A stretch of 64,000 bases of DNA from Casuarius casuarius (lineage: Eukaryota; Chordata; Aves; Casuariiformes; Casuariidae): contig PTFA01000367.1 of NCBI GenBank assembly GCA_003342895.1, positions 434,001 through 498,000 on the forward strand, in the 5' to 3' direction. Below, in pieces: positions 13,201 through 24,571 of this stretch (its first letter is position 1; each line of letters opens with the position of its first letter). The position numbers and the translations under genes were made by a program. The notes below the pieces were generated by a model. The model was not told the DNA's origin, ran no database searches, and saw only the letters and a program-made list of their open reading frames with translations.

Positions 13201-16074
13201 AGGGATGATAAATGAGACCTGTACCACCATCATGAATATTCGTGTTCCCAAAAGAGGTTACTGCTTCTTTTTTCTTTAAGAGAATTACTTTTTCTTGTTC
13301 CTAACATCCAAGAAGTCGTTGCATGGAACGGTAAATCAAAGCCTTCCTCAGGCTGAGGAGAACTTCAGACTAGCACTGCTCAACTTCTGCTACACCACGG
13401 AAGCAAACAAGGCTTGGGAAAACACCACACAGCACATAACTGCTCTTGATTGGACACCGGCCGTTTAATTCTAGCATTATCATCTCTTTTTGTATTCGCT
13501 GAAGCCCCAAACAGGAAAAATATCAACCTCTTTGAATACAGATGATATCTCGGGCATCACTCATCTCATGCCAAAGAGTTATGTGGAGTCAAGTTTTCCG
13601 TAACTTCCCTTGTACGATAGCAAAAAATATTTTATGGACACTTAAATCTGTAACTGATAGATAAATCCAGGGTTAATGACATAGTCACCAAGGTGACCTG
13701 AGGGGACTTTGACAAAGCAATTAAAATAGAGGATTTGCAAGAAAAGAACATGAAGCCACTGTGACAACCCAGGAGAGAAACATTAGCTAGTTACAGATGA
13801 TACATGTTCAAGACAAAAATCCTAATGTTTTGAGTCAGCTCTTCACTGCCAGAGGGTACCTGAAAAATTTACTCCACAAACACATAGTGTTTTATAAAAT
13901 TAGCTAAAAGCAGACTATTTGCTAAGGGAAATAAACCAGACATGGTTTGGAGAGATTGCTGAGAAAAATGGTCCAACAGCAGGTAATTAGAGAGACTGTG
14001 ACTGAAGAGGGGATTACTAAGAAGGCAAGGGAGATTAAACAAGTCTTCCTGTCAGTTTATAAAAAGCTCTGCTCCTACCTCAAAAATGATTTCCTAAATC
14101 AGGCCCGCCAAACATACCGGGTTTTCTCAGGAGCAGGTGGTTCTTCTGCTAGACCTGATAACTTGCTAAGAAGTTGAGGCAAGAAGTTTAACAAATCACT
14201 CAGCCCTGATGGCTTTGGTCATAAAAGTTTATAATATTTTAAATTAAGAAATAAGTCAGCTATTGCTCAAGACTTCCCAGTTGCTCTTGTAAAAGAATCC
14301 TCTCCAATTTTTTAACCCAGGAATGATTCTTACAGCACATCCAGTAGTAGCGAGGCTTTTTGCCTCTTGCAGCCCTACAACAAGGTGGAACTCAGAAATT
14401 AAGCATTTACCAAATACCAGAGCACACAGATTTATTTCCCATTTCATTTTGGCAGTCAACACAAGCTCAGATCTACAGAGAAAGACTTTTGAATTTTATG
14501 CTTTCTCTTTGCTAAAAACCTCTATATTTTTGATATACATTTGATAGTGACCAGGCACGATTGGTTTCTCAGTGGTTCCCACTGGCACATCAAGTGCATT
14601 TAGACTAGCAGGGAACTTTATTCCTTGGTTCCCAAGATCCCAATAGAGAACTTGGAAAAATAATTACAACCTTTCCTTTTAGTGAGGAAGGAATAACACA
14701 CTCGCATGTCTGACATCCCTCCTTTTTTTACTCCCTGCAAAAGGGAAAAGAGAGGGAGTATCAGAACCGAAGCACGGCGGATCCGTACGAATGCAAGTTC
14801 GTAAAGAGATGTCATTTTGATTTGTTAGTCTGCACTGCTCTTATCGATTTTACTTTTAGTAATCAAGCTATGTGGTTATGACGCAAATTTGAAAGAAATC
14901 AGAAGCAGGAGCAATTACAAATAAAACGTAAGTAAAAATGTTATCACGCGTTCTGTCTAAGCGATGGACACAGGCAGGGCTGCTGACTCCCGGCAAGCTG
15001 CTGGGCTGCGTTGGAAGCGGTTAGCTCACCTCTCCTGCTTTTGAAGAAGAGGCGGAATGGTGAAAGAGAACTGAAAGAAAATGAACTTGCTGCCAGAAAT
15101 AAATTGTCTGTTTGTGTATTACACTGTCCTACCTGTATTTTTGTATAGAGAAAGAGTCTAAAAGATTTTACCGTATGTTGTGCCATAACCGAGGCTTGTC
15201 CGGGGCTTTGATTTTCCCAACAATGCAGTGCTACCACGTACTTTTCAGCCACATTCAAACAACAAAGAGACTCCTTAGTATGGACTGCGCACAGGCAGAT
15301 ATTGAGCAGCCAGCACAGACAGCCATAATTTGGCATATTTTATATATACTGAGAACCCTCAGGATACTTGGAATCAGCAGAGTTTCCTGTCGGGAGAGTG
15401 ATACACTGTGGTAACTCGGAGCTTATTCAGCTTCAGGAACAAGCATTTCTTTCTGTGTACCATTCTTTATGGTATTTACAGGACTATAAAAGTAAGCTAA
15501 ATGAAGCTGGGATGTTTCATTACATACAACTATTTTCAGGATCAAATCTTATGACTTCGAAGGATGCAAGAGAAGCACAAGCTCATCACCAAAAGACCTG
15601 CAAATGTTTCTGTGTTTGCAGTTGAGAAGCTCTGCTAGAAACACAAATAGATTTAAATTTTGTGCTTATTTATTTCTTGCAGGAGAGAAACATCACTGGC
15701 AAGTGTTTTACCTCGTGCAAATCAAATGAAGTGATGTATATGAAGAATAAACACATTTAGAGGGAAGACAAATGAATAGAGTATCTTGACTAGCAATTAG
15801 TTTCTGCGCCCAAGTACCATCAGTGCAGAATTGATGAGCAAGGTAACCTTTGGCTACACTTTAGCAAGTTCTTCATTAGTTTTCTGGCTTTCCTTTTCAT
15901 ATATTTTACTTCTTTCACAGACATGCCAGGGAAGACTGTCCACTCTGTTTGCACCAACGAGGTGTACTGCAGTAGAGCCCCATTCTGCTAGCACCATATT
16001 TTCCTCTAGCAAGAAACAGTATCTTCTCCACAAGCCTGTTTTCTAACAGGGGAAGACAAAGGAAGAAAAAGTTT

Positions 16075-16185
16075 TGTTTCCCTCTTTTCACAGATTGGTA
16101 AATCAAACCACTCAGAGATTAAATAACTGAAGGTCACCCTGAAGGTCAATGGTTTTGAACTGAATGCCTTGCAATGGAAATGAGT
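16075..16185 (-). repeat. MIR-like SINE remnant
   Basis: The plus strand runs ctcttttcacagattggtaa, then cactcagagattaaataact and gaaggtcaccctgaaggtca. This follows the reverse-complemented MIR core (bases before 'cagatg', then 'gagattaa..gact', then 'aaggtcac'). No target-site duplication was identified. Confidence 0.55.
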
Positions 16186-17492
16186 AACACTTATTTGCAC
16201 CTTTGGAAATCTCTCTTTACATGCCCGGAGATAGAGAAGGGATATGCTGGTTCCTGGGGGAAAAGAGGTGGTAAGAAAATTAGAGTTGTCAGACGAAGCT
16301 AGATAGGCTACAATATTATCTGTTGGTAGACTGCTCTAGTCTGTAATTGGCTCAGAGGCCTCCTTTGAACATTTGTCTGACATTAGTGCTACTCAAGGCA
16401 CTGAAGTGTAAGTGCTCATAGACAGGAATGTACATGCCCTGTTTGTTAATGTTCTGCACAAGAGAATTATCCGAGAGAAAAGGGAACTTTATAGATCTGT
16501 CATTCATATACTAGCTAGAATTTAATTTAAGCTTTACTTCAAACATTTCCTTTCCACATATTTTCTTCTCTATTTCACTTGTTGGATCATGTATCTCTGT
16601 ATTTCTCACTGATTTGGTGCTGCTGAGCCAAATGATGATGATGAAAGCTGCAAGGGAAGGCAACGTTTTTGGCGTTCTTGTAGTACCTGTACTACTTTGA
16701 AATGTCACAATCCAAGGTATGATTGAGTGACTTAACAGTTATTGAAGTCCTCTAAAGGAGTTTCTTTAATTCCTCTGGGGAAAGAAAAGGTTATAGGCCA
16801 TCAGCCACAGAACATCAGAAGGAGCAGAGATACAGGATTAAGAGCGAGTGACAGTGCACAGGCATCAGGAGCCAGCAGAACTGCAGCAAATTGGGATGTG
16901 AGGAAAGGCAGCCTCAGGAGCACACACAAGATGTGCCTCTCCCAGTTAACTCGTAGCACGAGTTGTACGGACTATAAAACTGTTCCTCTCTGGTCAACAG
17001 AGACCTGCAAGTAAATAAACCTGCAGTGCTATTCTGGGTTGCATAGGGCACCTTCTGCTGTTTTGGATTAAGAAATTGCCAGACTGCAAAAGCATTTAAT
17101 ACATATTTGAAGCTTTACTTCAAAGTCCAGCTTATAACATTCTTTGCAGTCTTTATTCCATAATTTTCTGTCCTCCACTCAAAAACAATATATTCTGAAT
17201 TGTCTTCTGCTCTTGGATTCAAACCAGCTGTAAAGTGCACTCCGGGAGGAGAGCTGAGGAGTGCTTAATTAGAGAGAGAATGTACGACCGCTCTCTCAAA
17301 ATGGGCATCTGATCTAGCCTTGGCACTGTCAGAATAATGCTGTATCAAACAGCGCTCTGCACAGCAAACCTCTGAGGTGAACTCATTATACTGCCAGCAA
17401 CAGAAGTTGCCATCTTCTCAGAGAGATCAGGCATGACCAGCAGAAACAGATGCAATTTTAGTTAAATTAAAGCATGCAGCATTGCTCAGAGG

Positions 17493-17541
<49 letters not shown>
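17493..17541. repeat. Poly(A) tract, 49 bp
   Basis: Forty-nine consecutive A on the plus strand, followed by six G. No retroposon body was recognised next to it. It lies about 420 bp left of the CR1 fragment, which has the opposite polarity and does not end in poly(A). It is probably length-polymorphic and error-prone in sequencing. Confidence 0.95.
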
Positions 17542-17544
<3 letters not shown>

Positions 17545-17964
17545 GGGAAAGAAACCTACATAAAACATTACCTTCTCATTCACTTGATCTACTCCACACA
17601 GGTACCAAAACCATAGCTGTTGCTTTTAGTGATAAAAATAAAATGCTAGTGCATTTCACTTCAGTGAAGTGGCAGAAATAGAAAATACGGAACTTCACAA
17701 TGCCATTTTTATAATCCTTTTTCAGAAGTGAACTGCACTTAGACTTTTTTTTTTTAAAAAAGATCCTTAGGAAAAGGCAGACATACACATATTTTTCCTT
17801 GGAAAAAATTCTTATAAAGGAAATGTAAGAATAAGCAATGCCTGCCCAGGGACCAGCTATTCTGATATGTGTTCAACAGGGGGAAAAACAATACTAAAAG
17901 GAGGGAAATATTTTTCTATAACCTTGGTATCGAAGCCCAGCGCTTGGGCTTTATGTGGACATTC

Positions 17965-18800
17965 AACAACATGGCATCACGGGATGATTCGGGTTGGAAG
18001 GGACCTCAGGAAGTTTCCAGCCTCTGTGGGCAACCTCTTCCAACACTTGAGCATCCTAGTGGTTAAAAATATGTTTCCTTATATTCAGCCTGAACCTCTC
18101 CTGTTTCAATTTCTGCAGACTGAACAAGCCCACTTCCCTCGGCCTTTCCTCACAGGGCAAACACTCTAGTCCCTTACCCATCTTGGTGGCCCTCCACTAT
18201 ACTAGCTGCAGTTTCTCAACAACTTTTTTGTATTTGGGGGTCCGAAACTGGACCCAGTATTCTAGGTGCAATCTAATGAGTATTGAGGAATTATGTCCCT
18301 CAATCTACTGGCTCTGCTCCTGTTAATACAGCCCAGGGTGCTGTTAGCTTTCTTCAGTGTCAGGGCTCATGTTCAGCTTGCTGCCTACCAAGACCTCCCA
18401 GCTCTTTCTAGCAGAGCAGCTTCCCAGCCAGTCAGTTCCTAGCCTATACCATTGCAAAAGGTTATTCTATTCCAGATGCAACCTTGCATTTGTTTTTGTT
18501 GAATTTCATAAAGCTCCTGTTGACCGACATCTCCAGCCTGTCTAGATCCCTCTGAATGGTGCCCCTGCCCTTGAGTGTGTCAAATGTTCCTCCAACTTTT
18601 GGTACCATCTGCAAACTTGATGACTGTGCACTCTGACACCTCCTCCAGACCACTGATAAAGATGTCAAACAGGACAGCTTCCAGTATAGACTTCTGCAGT
18701 ACTCCACTTGTTACTGACCTTCAGGTAACTAAGGCCCATGAACCACTCTCCTCTGAGCTCAGTCATCCAACCAGCCGAACATGCACAGATGCCTATCCAT
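17965..18800 (-). mobile_element. CR1 LINE fragment, 3' part of reverse transcriptase and 3' end
   Basis: The left end, gatgattcgggttggaaggg, is the reverse complement of the CR1 3' terminal region. Reading rightward, the order of phrases follows reversed CR1 for about 0.8 kb (for example ggacccagtattctaggtgc near 18251). On the minus strand about 18460-18610 encodes GTIQRDLDRLE and FNKNKCKV, a conserved stretch of CR1 reverse transcriptase. Stops, indels and shortened spacing show a dead, 5'-truncated copy. Its sense strand is that of SDK1. CR1 is the dominant LINE of birds and other sauropsids, and this copy is the main evidence for the organism type. Confidence 0.9.
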
Positions 18801-19034
18801 AAAGATGGACGGACTGCAACTGGCATAGCTGACTTCAGTTACGTGGAAATCAAAGCAGCATGGCAACATGCAAAAGCAAGGATATTTCAAGGCAATTTCA
18901 TTAGCAATAAAAACTGGCTTTGTTTCCTCTAAAACACCAAACATCCACACTCCCTGGATCTCCTAGAATTGGCTAGAAAAACGTTCAACAGTATCTGAAA
19001 AAAACATAGCATATCTTTAAGTTGGAATACTCAC

Positions 19035-19211
19035 ATCACTTCTAGTCGAGCCATTCTGGAATCATTTCCTCCAAAAGAAATGACCTCGCAAGTATAGTCT
19101 CCAATGTCACCTGACCACGTCTGGCTGATGAGGAGGGTTCCACCTTTCTCTACTGTAATCCTGGAACTGCTGGATGGATTTATTACAACGCTGTCTTTCT
19201 TCCAAACATAT
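19035..19211 (-). CDS. SDK1: SDK1 exon, second half of Ig6
   Basis: A 177-bp exon, phase 2 to phase 2, from acceptor gcgatactcag to donor TGAT|GTGAGT. It reads YVWKKDSVVINPSSSSRITV, then EKGGTLLISQTWSGDIGDYT, CEVISFGGNDSRMARLEV. It holds the core tryptophan (YVWKK), the SQTWSGDIGDYTC motif typical of sidekick Ig6 with the second cysteine, and an NDS sequon. The acceptor has a poor pyrimidine tract but a perfect TACTAAC branch-point match 22 nt upstream (separate entry). It ends Ig6. The next exon opens the FN3 series after a split Ile codon (AT|T). Confidence 0.96.
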
Positions 19212-20358
19212 CTGAGTATCGCAATGTTTCAGTTAGTAAATACTAATGATAACTTTAAAATATATTTATTTGAACTGCACAAGAAGATACCAGCTTCTGC
19301 AATCATACATTAAAAATAACAGGCCCCTACAGTTACTTTCCAGAACAGTACCTTTGACCAAATCTTGGGTTTATATCAGTGATCAGAATGAGAAATGTAA
19401 TTAAATTCTGGATATAATATAATTTATAAACAACACTACAGATTTTACATGGAAAAAGTGAGTTACCCCTAAATGACCAAATTTGTAAGTCTGCCTTCAT
19501 CAGCATTTTAAACTGAATCATGGGGCTGCAAAGTTAACCACTGAGGTGTTGGCCCATGTCTGCTAAGGCCGTAACAACCTTAGACTGCCATAATCAGGAA
19601 CATCTTAAACTGCTGCGGCAAGGTTTACTAGAGCTCATCTGTTAAAACACAGTCATAACAACACATCACAGAGACGTCTACACTCCATGGTGCCCAAATT
19701 AAGTATTTTTACATAGTATTTTTACACTTGTATTTCTTTTTTTTTAAGCTCCTTCTGCAGTTCACCATTCTAGCACCTTCCAAGCTGTTCCCTGTATCTT
19801 CTTTCATTTGTGTTGCTTTCATCAGACTACATAAATTTTCATGTTAAATTTATTTTTAAATAGTGAGCTTCCTTTAAATGCTCTAGTGCAAATGTTAATA
19901 CTCCAGACAAATCCTCCTTGCCTCTACATGGTTAGAGCAGAACATAGCCCCTAGTTATTGAGCTGTTTCCAAGAACAGGGGCATTTCTTGCATCATTTTC
20001 ATGCAGCCCAATGTAAACACTTCTGAAAGCCTATTCCTTCTCTTTGGCTTTTACTCTCATTAAGTATCAGCTTCTGACAAGTTGGTTTTATTGATAGTGT
20101 ATTAACCTTGACAGTAAAATCATGGAAGGCGGTATTGAAGTCATGAAGTGGAACATAGCTCATTGTAAATAATACATAAGGCTGAAATGGAAGATGGGAT
20201 TTATGTGATTAATGATACAGTGTACAACCTTATAATGCAAGTATCAGGGGTCTGGTGTTAAAACCTGGGGTCCCGAAACTTCTCAACCTAACGCTATTCA
20301 CCCAGCTTATGAAATTAAGCTCAGATAAACCACACAAACAAGAACTGACACCACCAAC
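19212..20358 (-). other. SDK1: SDK1 intron within Ig6
   Basis: A 1147-bp phase 2 intron between the two Ig6 exons. Its 5' site is GTTGGT (weak), and its 3' end has a perfect TACTAAC branch-point match but few pyrimidines. No repeat was recognised. Confidence 0.9.
19232..19238 (-). promoter_or_regulatory. Branch-point consensus TACTAAC for the second Ig6 exon
   Basis: The minus strand reads tttactaactgaaacattgc just before the acceptor. The inferred branch adenosine (19233) lies 22 nt from the first exon base (19211), inside the normal range. The heptamer equals the yeast consensus, which is uncommon in vertebrates. It may compensate for the weak pyrimidine tract. Confidence 0.6.
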
Positions 20359-20461
20359 CTGATTGAAATTCTAGGATCATGAGTTGCTTCACATCGCAGA
20401 GCAGCTGTGGTTCCTTTGATCACAGTGCTGTCCTCGGGAGGGTGAACAATGACAGTCCGAT
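20359..20461 (-). CDS. SDK1: SDK1 exon, first half of Ig6
   Basis: A 103-bp exon entering in phase 1 (acceptor tgtgcctttcag) and leaving in phase 2 (TCAG|GTTGGT). It reads NRTVIVHPPEDSTVIKGTTA and ALRCEATHDPRISI, giving the first beta strands of Ig6 with its first cysteine. The first codon is split A|AT (Asn) and creates an NRT glycosylation sequon. HPPEDSTVIKGTTA is the clearest single string separating this gene from SDK2. The donor GTTGGT is weak at +3 and +4, which makes it one of the poorest 5' splice sites in this part of the gene. Confidence 0.95.
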
Positions 20462-22595
20462 CTGAAAGGCACACAAGCCGCAGTTCAGGTGAAATTACAG
20501 CCTTTGGACTGGGGTAGTCCCTGTGCGAGCAGGCAACCCAATGTTTGTCATTCAAAGCAAGCAGGCCATCTCTCTCGAAGCCTTTGCTGCAAAGGCCTCC
20601 CTCCCTCGCACGGCATCACGCTGGGAAGAGGCTGGGTGCTGTGGGGCGCGCGGTGTGGACGGGACAGCAGCAGAGCGCCTGGGCCCGGGCTGGCAGCTAC
20701 CTGAGCAGGAGGAGCGCCAACGCCGCACTAACGCTCACTGTACTAAGGGGCTCTGGCAACTCCCTGAAGTCATAAAGCCGTGCATATGTTTATAATGCTA
20801 GGCGAACGCATAAAAACATACATTTAGTCATACTGTTTTGAGTCGAGGAAACAAAAATAAACAAACAAAACCTGGGCAAGCAAAGAATATTCCCAAAAAT
20901 GCTCAGAAAAAGGCAAATGTAAATGGCACCCCAGAATCTCATCAAAACTATGAAAGAGGACAAAGGAGGAGGAGTTGCTGCAAGCGTGAATTTTCCATAT
21001 AAGAAAGACATGCTGTTTACTCAAATGTTGCAAAACATCTTTATTCAAGCACCTCCTGGAGACCCAGAACACAATAATTGCCTGTAACTACAGCAACCAG
21101 ATCTAGTGTGAAAGATCTCTATTATGCTCAGCACACTGGAGTGGCAGCAGATAGCATCAGTTGAAGCAGCTAGACAACTAGGACAAGCACAGAAGATAGG
21201 TGGCTAATGTTAATCAGTCCCAAATCCCTAAAGACAACCAGTAGCTTCTGAGATATCTCATACACGCACAAGAATAAATCAGAGAACTCAAAGGTGAACA
21301 CGTAGAGATATCACCATAGGCTGTATCTAACAGTGCTTAATTTTTAGCATTATTCCAGATGTACCTGTGTATGCCTTCTAGCTTCATAATGTTGCTAAAC
21401 AAATATTATTAGGTTACATCCCCTTCCTGGCCACCCCCAAGGCCATATAATGAACACGACCTATCTTTAACAGATATTAGCACCATTCTTTTGAGAATTA
21501 ATAACGTGGATCCTCTTTGCACACCTGGATAGCAGACAGTTTGCAATATCCTGATACATATAGCATCTTTTTTTTTTTTTTTGTCAGTATGGCATAAATA
21601 TGATGGCATATGACACATGTACATCACTTTTACTGCCAATATTGTTTTCAGGTATTCTCAAGTTGAAAAGGCAAAATGTTACTGATGTAACTTGATCTGT
21701 TTGGGGATTAACAGATGTCAAAAATGCAGCGTAAGCCAGTTTCAAAATCAGTCTCAGGGCTGTATGTCAAAAGTAGGGGAGAAGAGAGAGGGCCTCAACA
21801 CTTCTGTATTTATTATCATTATTGTCTCCATTATTTTTAATTATCTTTAGTCTCAGCTCAAGGACTGTTATTTCCTACTGTTAGTAGCAAAAACCTGTTA
21901 CACTTTAACACCTTGGCTTTGGATTAGTCACATGGAACTTGTATTTTACCTCTCTCATACAGCAGAGTCACTTAGCAGTAACACAAGTGAAACTAATAGG
22001 TCAGACTCTCTACACTAACAGAAGAAACAAGTAGAGATGAAGGGCAAATGGTGGAGAGCAAAATCATTTCATGGGCTGCCCTGTGTCCTGGCAATCCGTA
22101 GCATGAGAGAGTAGCTGAAGTCTGCTGTACTTTGCTTTGGCTTCCAACAATGCCTGGGGCCACAGAGAAACACAGAGGTTTGAGGAAAATCATATCCACA
22201 GCCTTAGTAACAGCATGGGCTGCTCTACACTGCCTGCGGACTCCTGGAGGCAGAAGCAACTGCAAATAGCCAAATCTGCAATCGCGCTGACGTACAAGGC
22301 AGGCCAGTGAAGATTCACCAAGGTAAAAACCTGAGTGAAATTGTAATTGTGATTAGATGCTCTAATTTATTTAAATGCAGTTCCTTTCACAAAATATGAA
22401 AGTTTATATGCATAACTTTACACACGAAAAAGATAATTCTGACCAGTTTCCTAAAATAGCTACATTATTCCTATTAAATTATACAAGTATCTCTATTAAC
22501 TAGAAAAGCATAATTACTTCTGAAAATTTCCTGAACATGAACCAAAAACTGATTAATACTTGATTAAAGTTAGACTTTAAACAAAGCATTCTTAC
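20462..22595 (-). other. SDK1: SDK1 intron between Ig5 and Ig6
   Basis: A 2134-bp phase 1 intron. A CpG-rich patch at about 20580-20720 lies close to the Ig6 exon, and a short T run (about 16 bases) lies near 21570. No exon or transposable element was recognised. Confidence 0.9.
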
Positions 22596-22763
22596 TCCAC
22601 ACCGTCAGCATCACAAAGGCATTCAGAGCTCCTTCAGAGTTGACTGCATAGCAAGTATAATTGCCAGCATCTTGAAGGAAAACGGGTGTTATCTGGAGCC
22701 CTCCTGATTCAAGAAGGATGAACCGAGGAATCTGCACTGAGCCGCTGGCTAAGATCTGGTTCC
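22596..22763 (-). CDS. SDK1: SDK1 exon, second half of Ig5
   Basis: A 168-bp exon, phase 1 to phase 1, with a strong acceptor (ttccttctgtttcag) and donor TGGA|GTAAGA. It reads GNQILASGSVQIPRFILLES, then GGLQITPVFLQDAG, NYTCYAVNSEGALNAF and VMLTVW. DAGNYTC carries the second Ig5 cysteine, and NYT is a nominal glycosylation sequon, although its position in the F strand makes use unlikely. No stop codon or frame disruption is seen. With the preceding exon it completes Ig5 in 95 codons. Confidence 0.96.
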
Positions 22764-23031
22764 CTGAAACAGAAGGAAAAAACCAGCATGACTGTTGTCA
22801 CTTAGACTGCAAGGATGAAGCACTGCAATTCTAGTTCCTCCAAAAGACTATTACAAACCAGCCAGGCTACTTGGATGGTACACACAGTCGCAAACAGCAA
22901 AACAATCCCTCTGCTCCCAGAACCAAAGAAATCAAGAAATACATGCTAAATAGATCTACAGAATCTCCAGAGGAAGAACAGGCAAGAAAACATGGATCGC
23001 GGCTTTTCCACAATGGCATAAAGCCGATTAC
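22764..23031 (-). other. SDK1: SDK1 intron within Ig5 (268 bp)
   Basis: The shortest intron in the window, phase 1, from GTAATC to gtttcag. Only intronic sequence is seen. Confidence 0.95.
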
Positions 23032-23148
23032 CTCTCTTCCATGAGATGGCAGGTTTTGGAGCCCCTGAAACTTCACAGGTTAGCACTGCAGTCATCCCCT
23101 CGGTAACAGTAGTATCCACTGGAGGCTGTATAAACGCTGGTTTAATGT
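23032..23148 (-). CDS. SDK1: SDK1 exon, first half of Ig5
   Basis: A 117-bp exon, phase 1 to phase 1, following the acceptor tttttgattctag and ending AGAG|GTAATC. It encodes IKPAFIQPPVDTTVTEGMTA, VLTCEVSGAPKPAISWKR and the start of Gly. The first disulfide cysteine (VLTCEV) and the core tryptophan (ISWKR) are both in this exon, so the split point within the domain differs from Ig3 and Ig4, where the tryptophan is in the second exon. The segment matches SDK1 family wording as I recall it. The intron to the next exon is only 268 bp, the shortest in the window. Confidence 0.96.
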
Positions 23149-24376
23149 CTAGAATCAAAAATTTTAAAAACTCAATGGATCAGCTATCAGAAAGATCTCT
23201 TAGGTACTATCATGGACTACATTTATAGAGCTGATCATGGAGAAGGACATGACAATAACACATGAAAACCTTTCAGCAGTGACTGTAACCTTTCATTATT
23301 CATCTCCTAGGAATTACCTAACTCAATTTATTACCTACATGGAAAATGAAAATCTATCAGTGCTTGCACGTGTATAAGTAAGATGGCTTACAGATAAAGA
23401 AGGATAAAGTGCAAAATGAGTGTTTGGGAGAAAGTTGAGAAATCTAGATAAACAAAACTATTTTCTTTCATCTTCATAACCCGGAGTTCTTTAAGATGAA
23501 AAGCAACTTGAGAAAGGCATTAACTTTCAAATTTAAATGTCAGCCAAAAAAAATCAGAATCTGACTCTCATCCAAGACATTTTCCAAGTTTCATTCTCTC
23601 TTATTTTCCCCCAGTTGCATTTTATTACAATTTTGCTGCAGTTTCCTACATATATATTGAACTGGGGCTGTTCTATTTTCTAAGGTCAATAGGTATTCTG
23701 GTCAGTACTTGTAAACTGCCCTTGAATTAAATATCAGCTTCCTGAAGATGAGACATCATGGCCAACATCATCTACATTCTCAAGGAGTTAAAGTATTATG
23801 GGTATGCCTGTTTATAATTGTTTTTAAAAGACAATATTAGTATTTGAAGTTCTTCCATACAGAAGAGTGTACTTCATTAGCCAAACCATTTAATCAGATT
23901 TTTTGGCCCAAAAATATATTTAAATTGGATTTTGTTTTCCTTACAAAATGTTGAAAAAAATGCAGATAAAACAATACCACACAGTAACACATATTCAGAG
24001 GAGAATTACATTAGAGTAGAACTAAACTATTTAAGTATAAAGGACAGAGAAAATTATTTTTCAATTAACTTTTCTTTTTTGTACTATATTTCTCCTTTTT
24101 TAGAATGATGTAAGAGAACTCATCCCAACCCACTAATGCCAAGGAAATATTTTCTACAGGCTTCAGTACACTGTGTTCAGGCCACACAGGGAATTTTTGG
24201 GTACGCGACAGCTAGAACACCTACACTTTATGAAAATCAAGGTTCTGTGAATGTGAATTGAACGATATAAGCATAGAGCAGTGGAGAAATCTAACTGATT
24301 TGGGTCCTCGTCATTTTATATAATGAGCAGAAATGAGAGCGTAACTCATGACTCTCTGTTGTAGCTCCTTACTCAC
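23149..24376 (-). other. SDK1: SDK1 intron between Ig4 and Ig5
   Basis: A 1228-bp phase 1 intron, strongly AT-rich, with no recognised repeat or open frame of interest. Confidence 0.9.
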
Positions 24377-24571
24377 TAGTTACATCCAGGTAGGTGTACG
24401 TCTGCATCTCCCCAGCTTTATTACTCGCAAAACACTGGTAGATCCCAGAGTCCTCAGGCTGCAGCCCGTGAATCTGCAGCCCACCGCTCAGCAGCACTTT
24501 GTAGCGCGGGTTCTGCAGCTTGCCGAGAGGAACAGAGTCTTTATACCAGACCAGGGTGGGAACAGGGATGC
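24377..24571 (-). CDS. SDK1: SDK1 exon, second half of Ig4
   Basis: A 195-bp exon, phase 1 to phase 1, with acceptor ttttgtgttatag and donor ACTA|GTGAGT. It reads IPVPTLVWYKDSVPLGKLQN, then PRYKVLLSGGLQIHGLQPED, SGIYQCFASNKAGEMQTYTY and LDVT. Visible hallmarks are the core tryptophan in LVWYKD, the GGLQI strand, and EDSGIYQC with the second disulfide cysteine. It completes Ig4, the last domain of the adhesive horseshoe. The final codon is split A|AC (Asn) with the next exon. Together with the 84-bp exon it adds 93 codons in frame. Confidence 0.96.

Larger units (their letters stand above)
10215..19034 (-). other. SDK1: SDK1 intron between Ig6 and FN3-1
   Basis: An 8820-bp phase 2 intron. Recognised contents are a MIR-like remnant (16075-16185), a 49-bp A run (17493-17541) and an avian CR1 fragment (17965-18800). 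A moderately CpG-rich patch lies at about 12380-12500. Open frames such as 13947-14177 and 14944-15336 show no domain and are regarded as chance. The rest is plain AT-rich intron. Confidence 0.88.

Noticed and set aside
13947..14177. Short plus-strand frame of 76 codons rich in charged residues
   Set aside because: No family recognised, no start context or downstream signal; length is within chance expectation.
14944..15336. Minus-strand open frame of 130 codons
   Set aside because: No sidekick wording, no other domain, and no matching phase with flanking SDK1 exons.
17493..17541. Poly(A) run as the tail of a processed pseudogene
   Set aside because: No coding-like or SINE-like body precedes it, and no target-site duplication was found.
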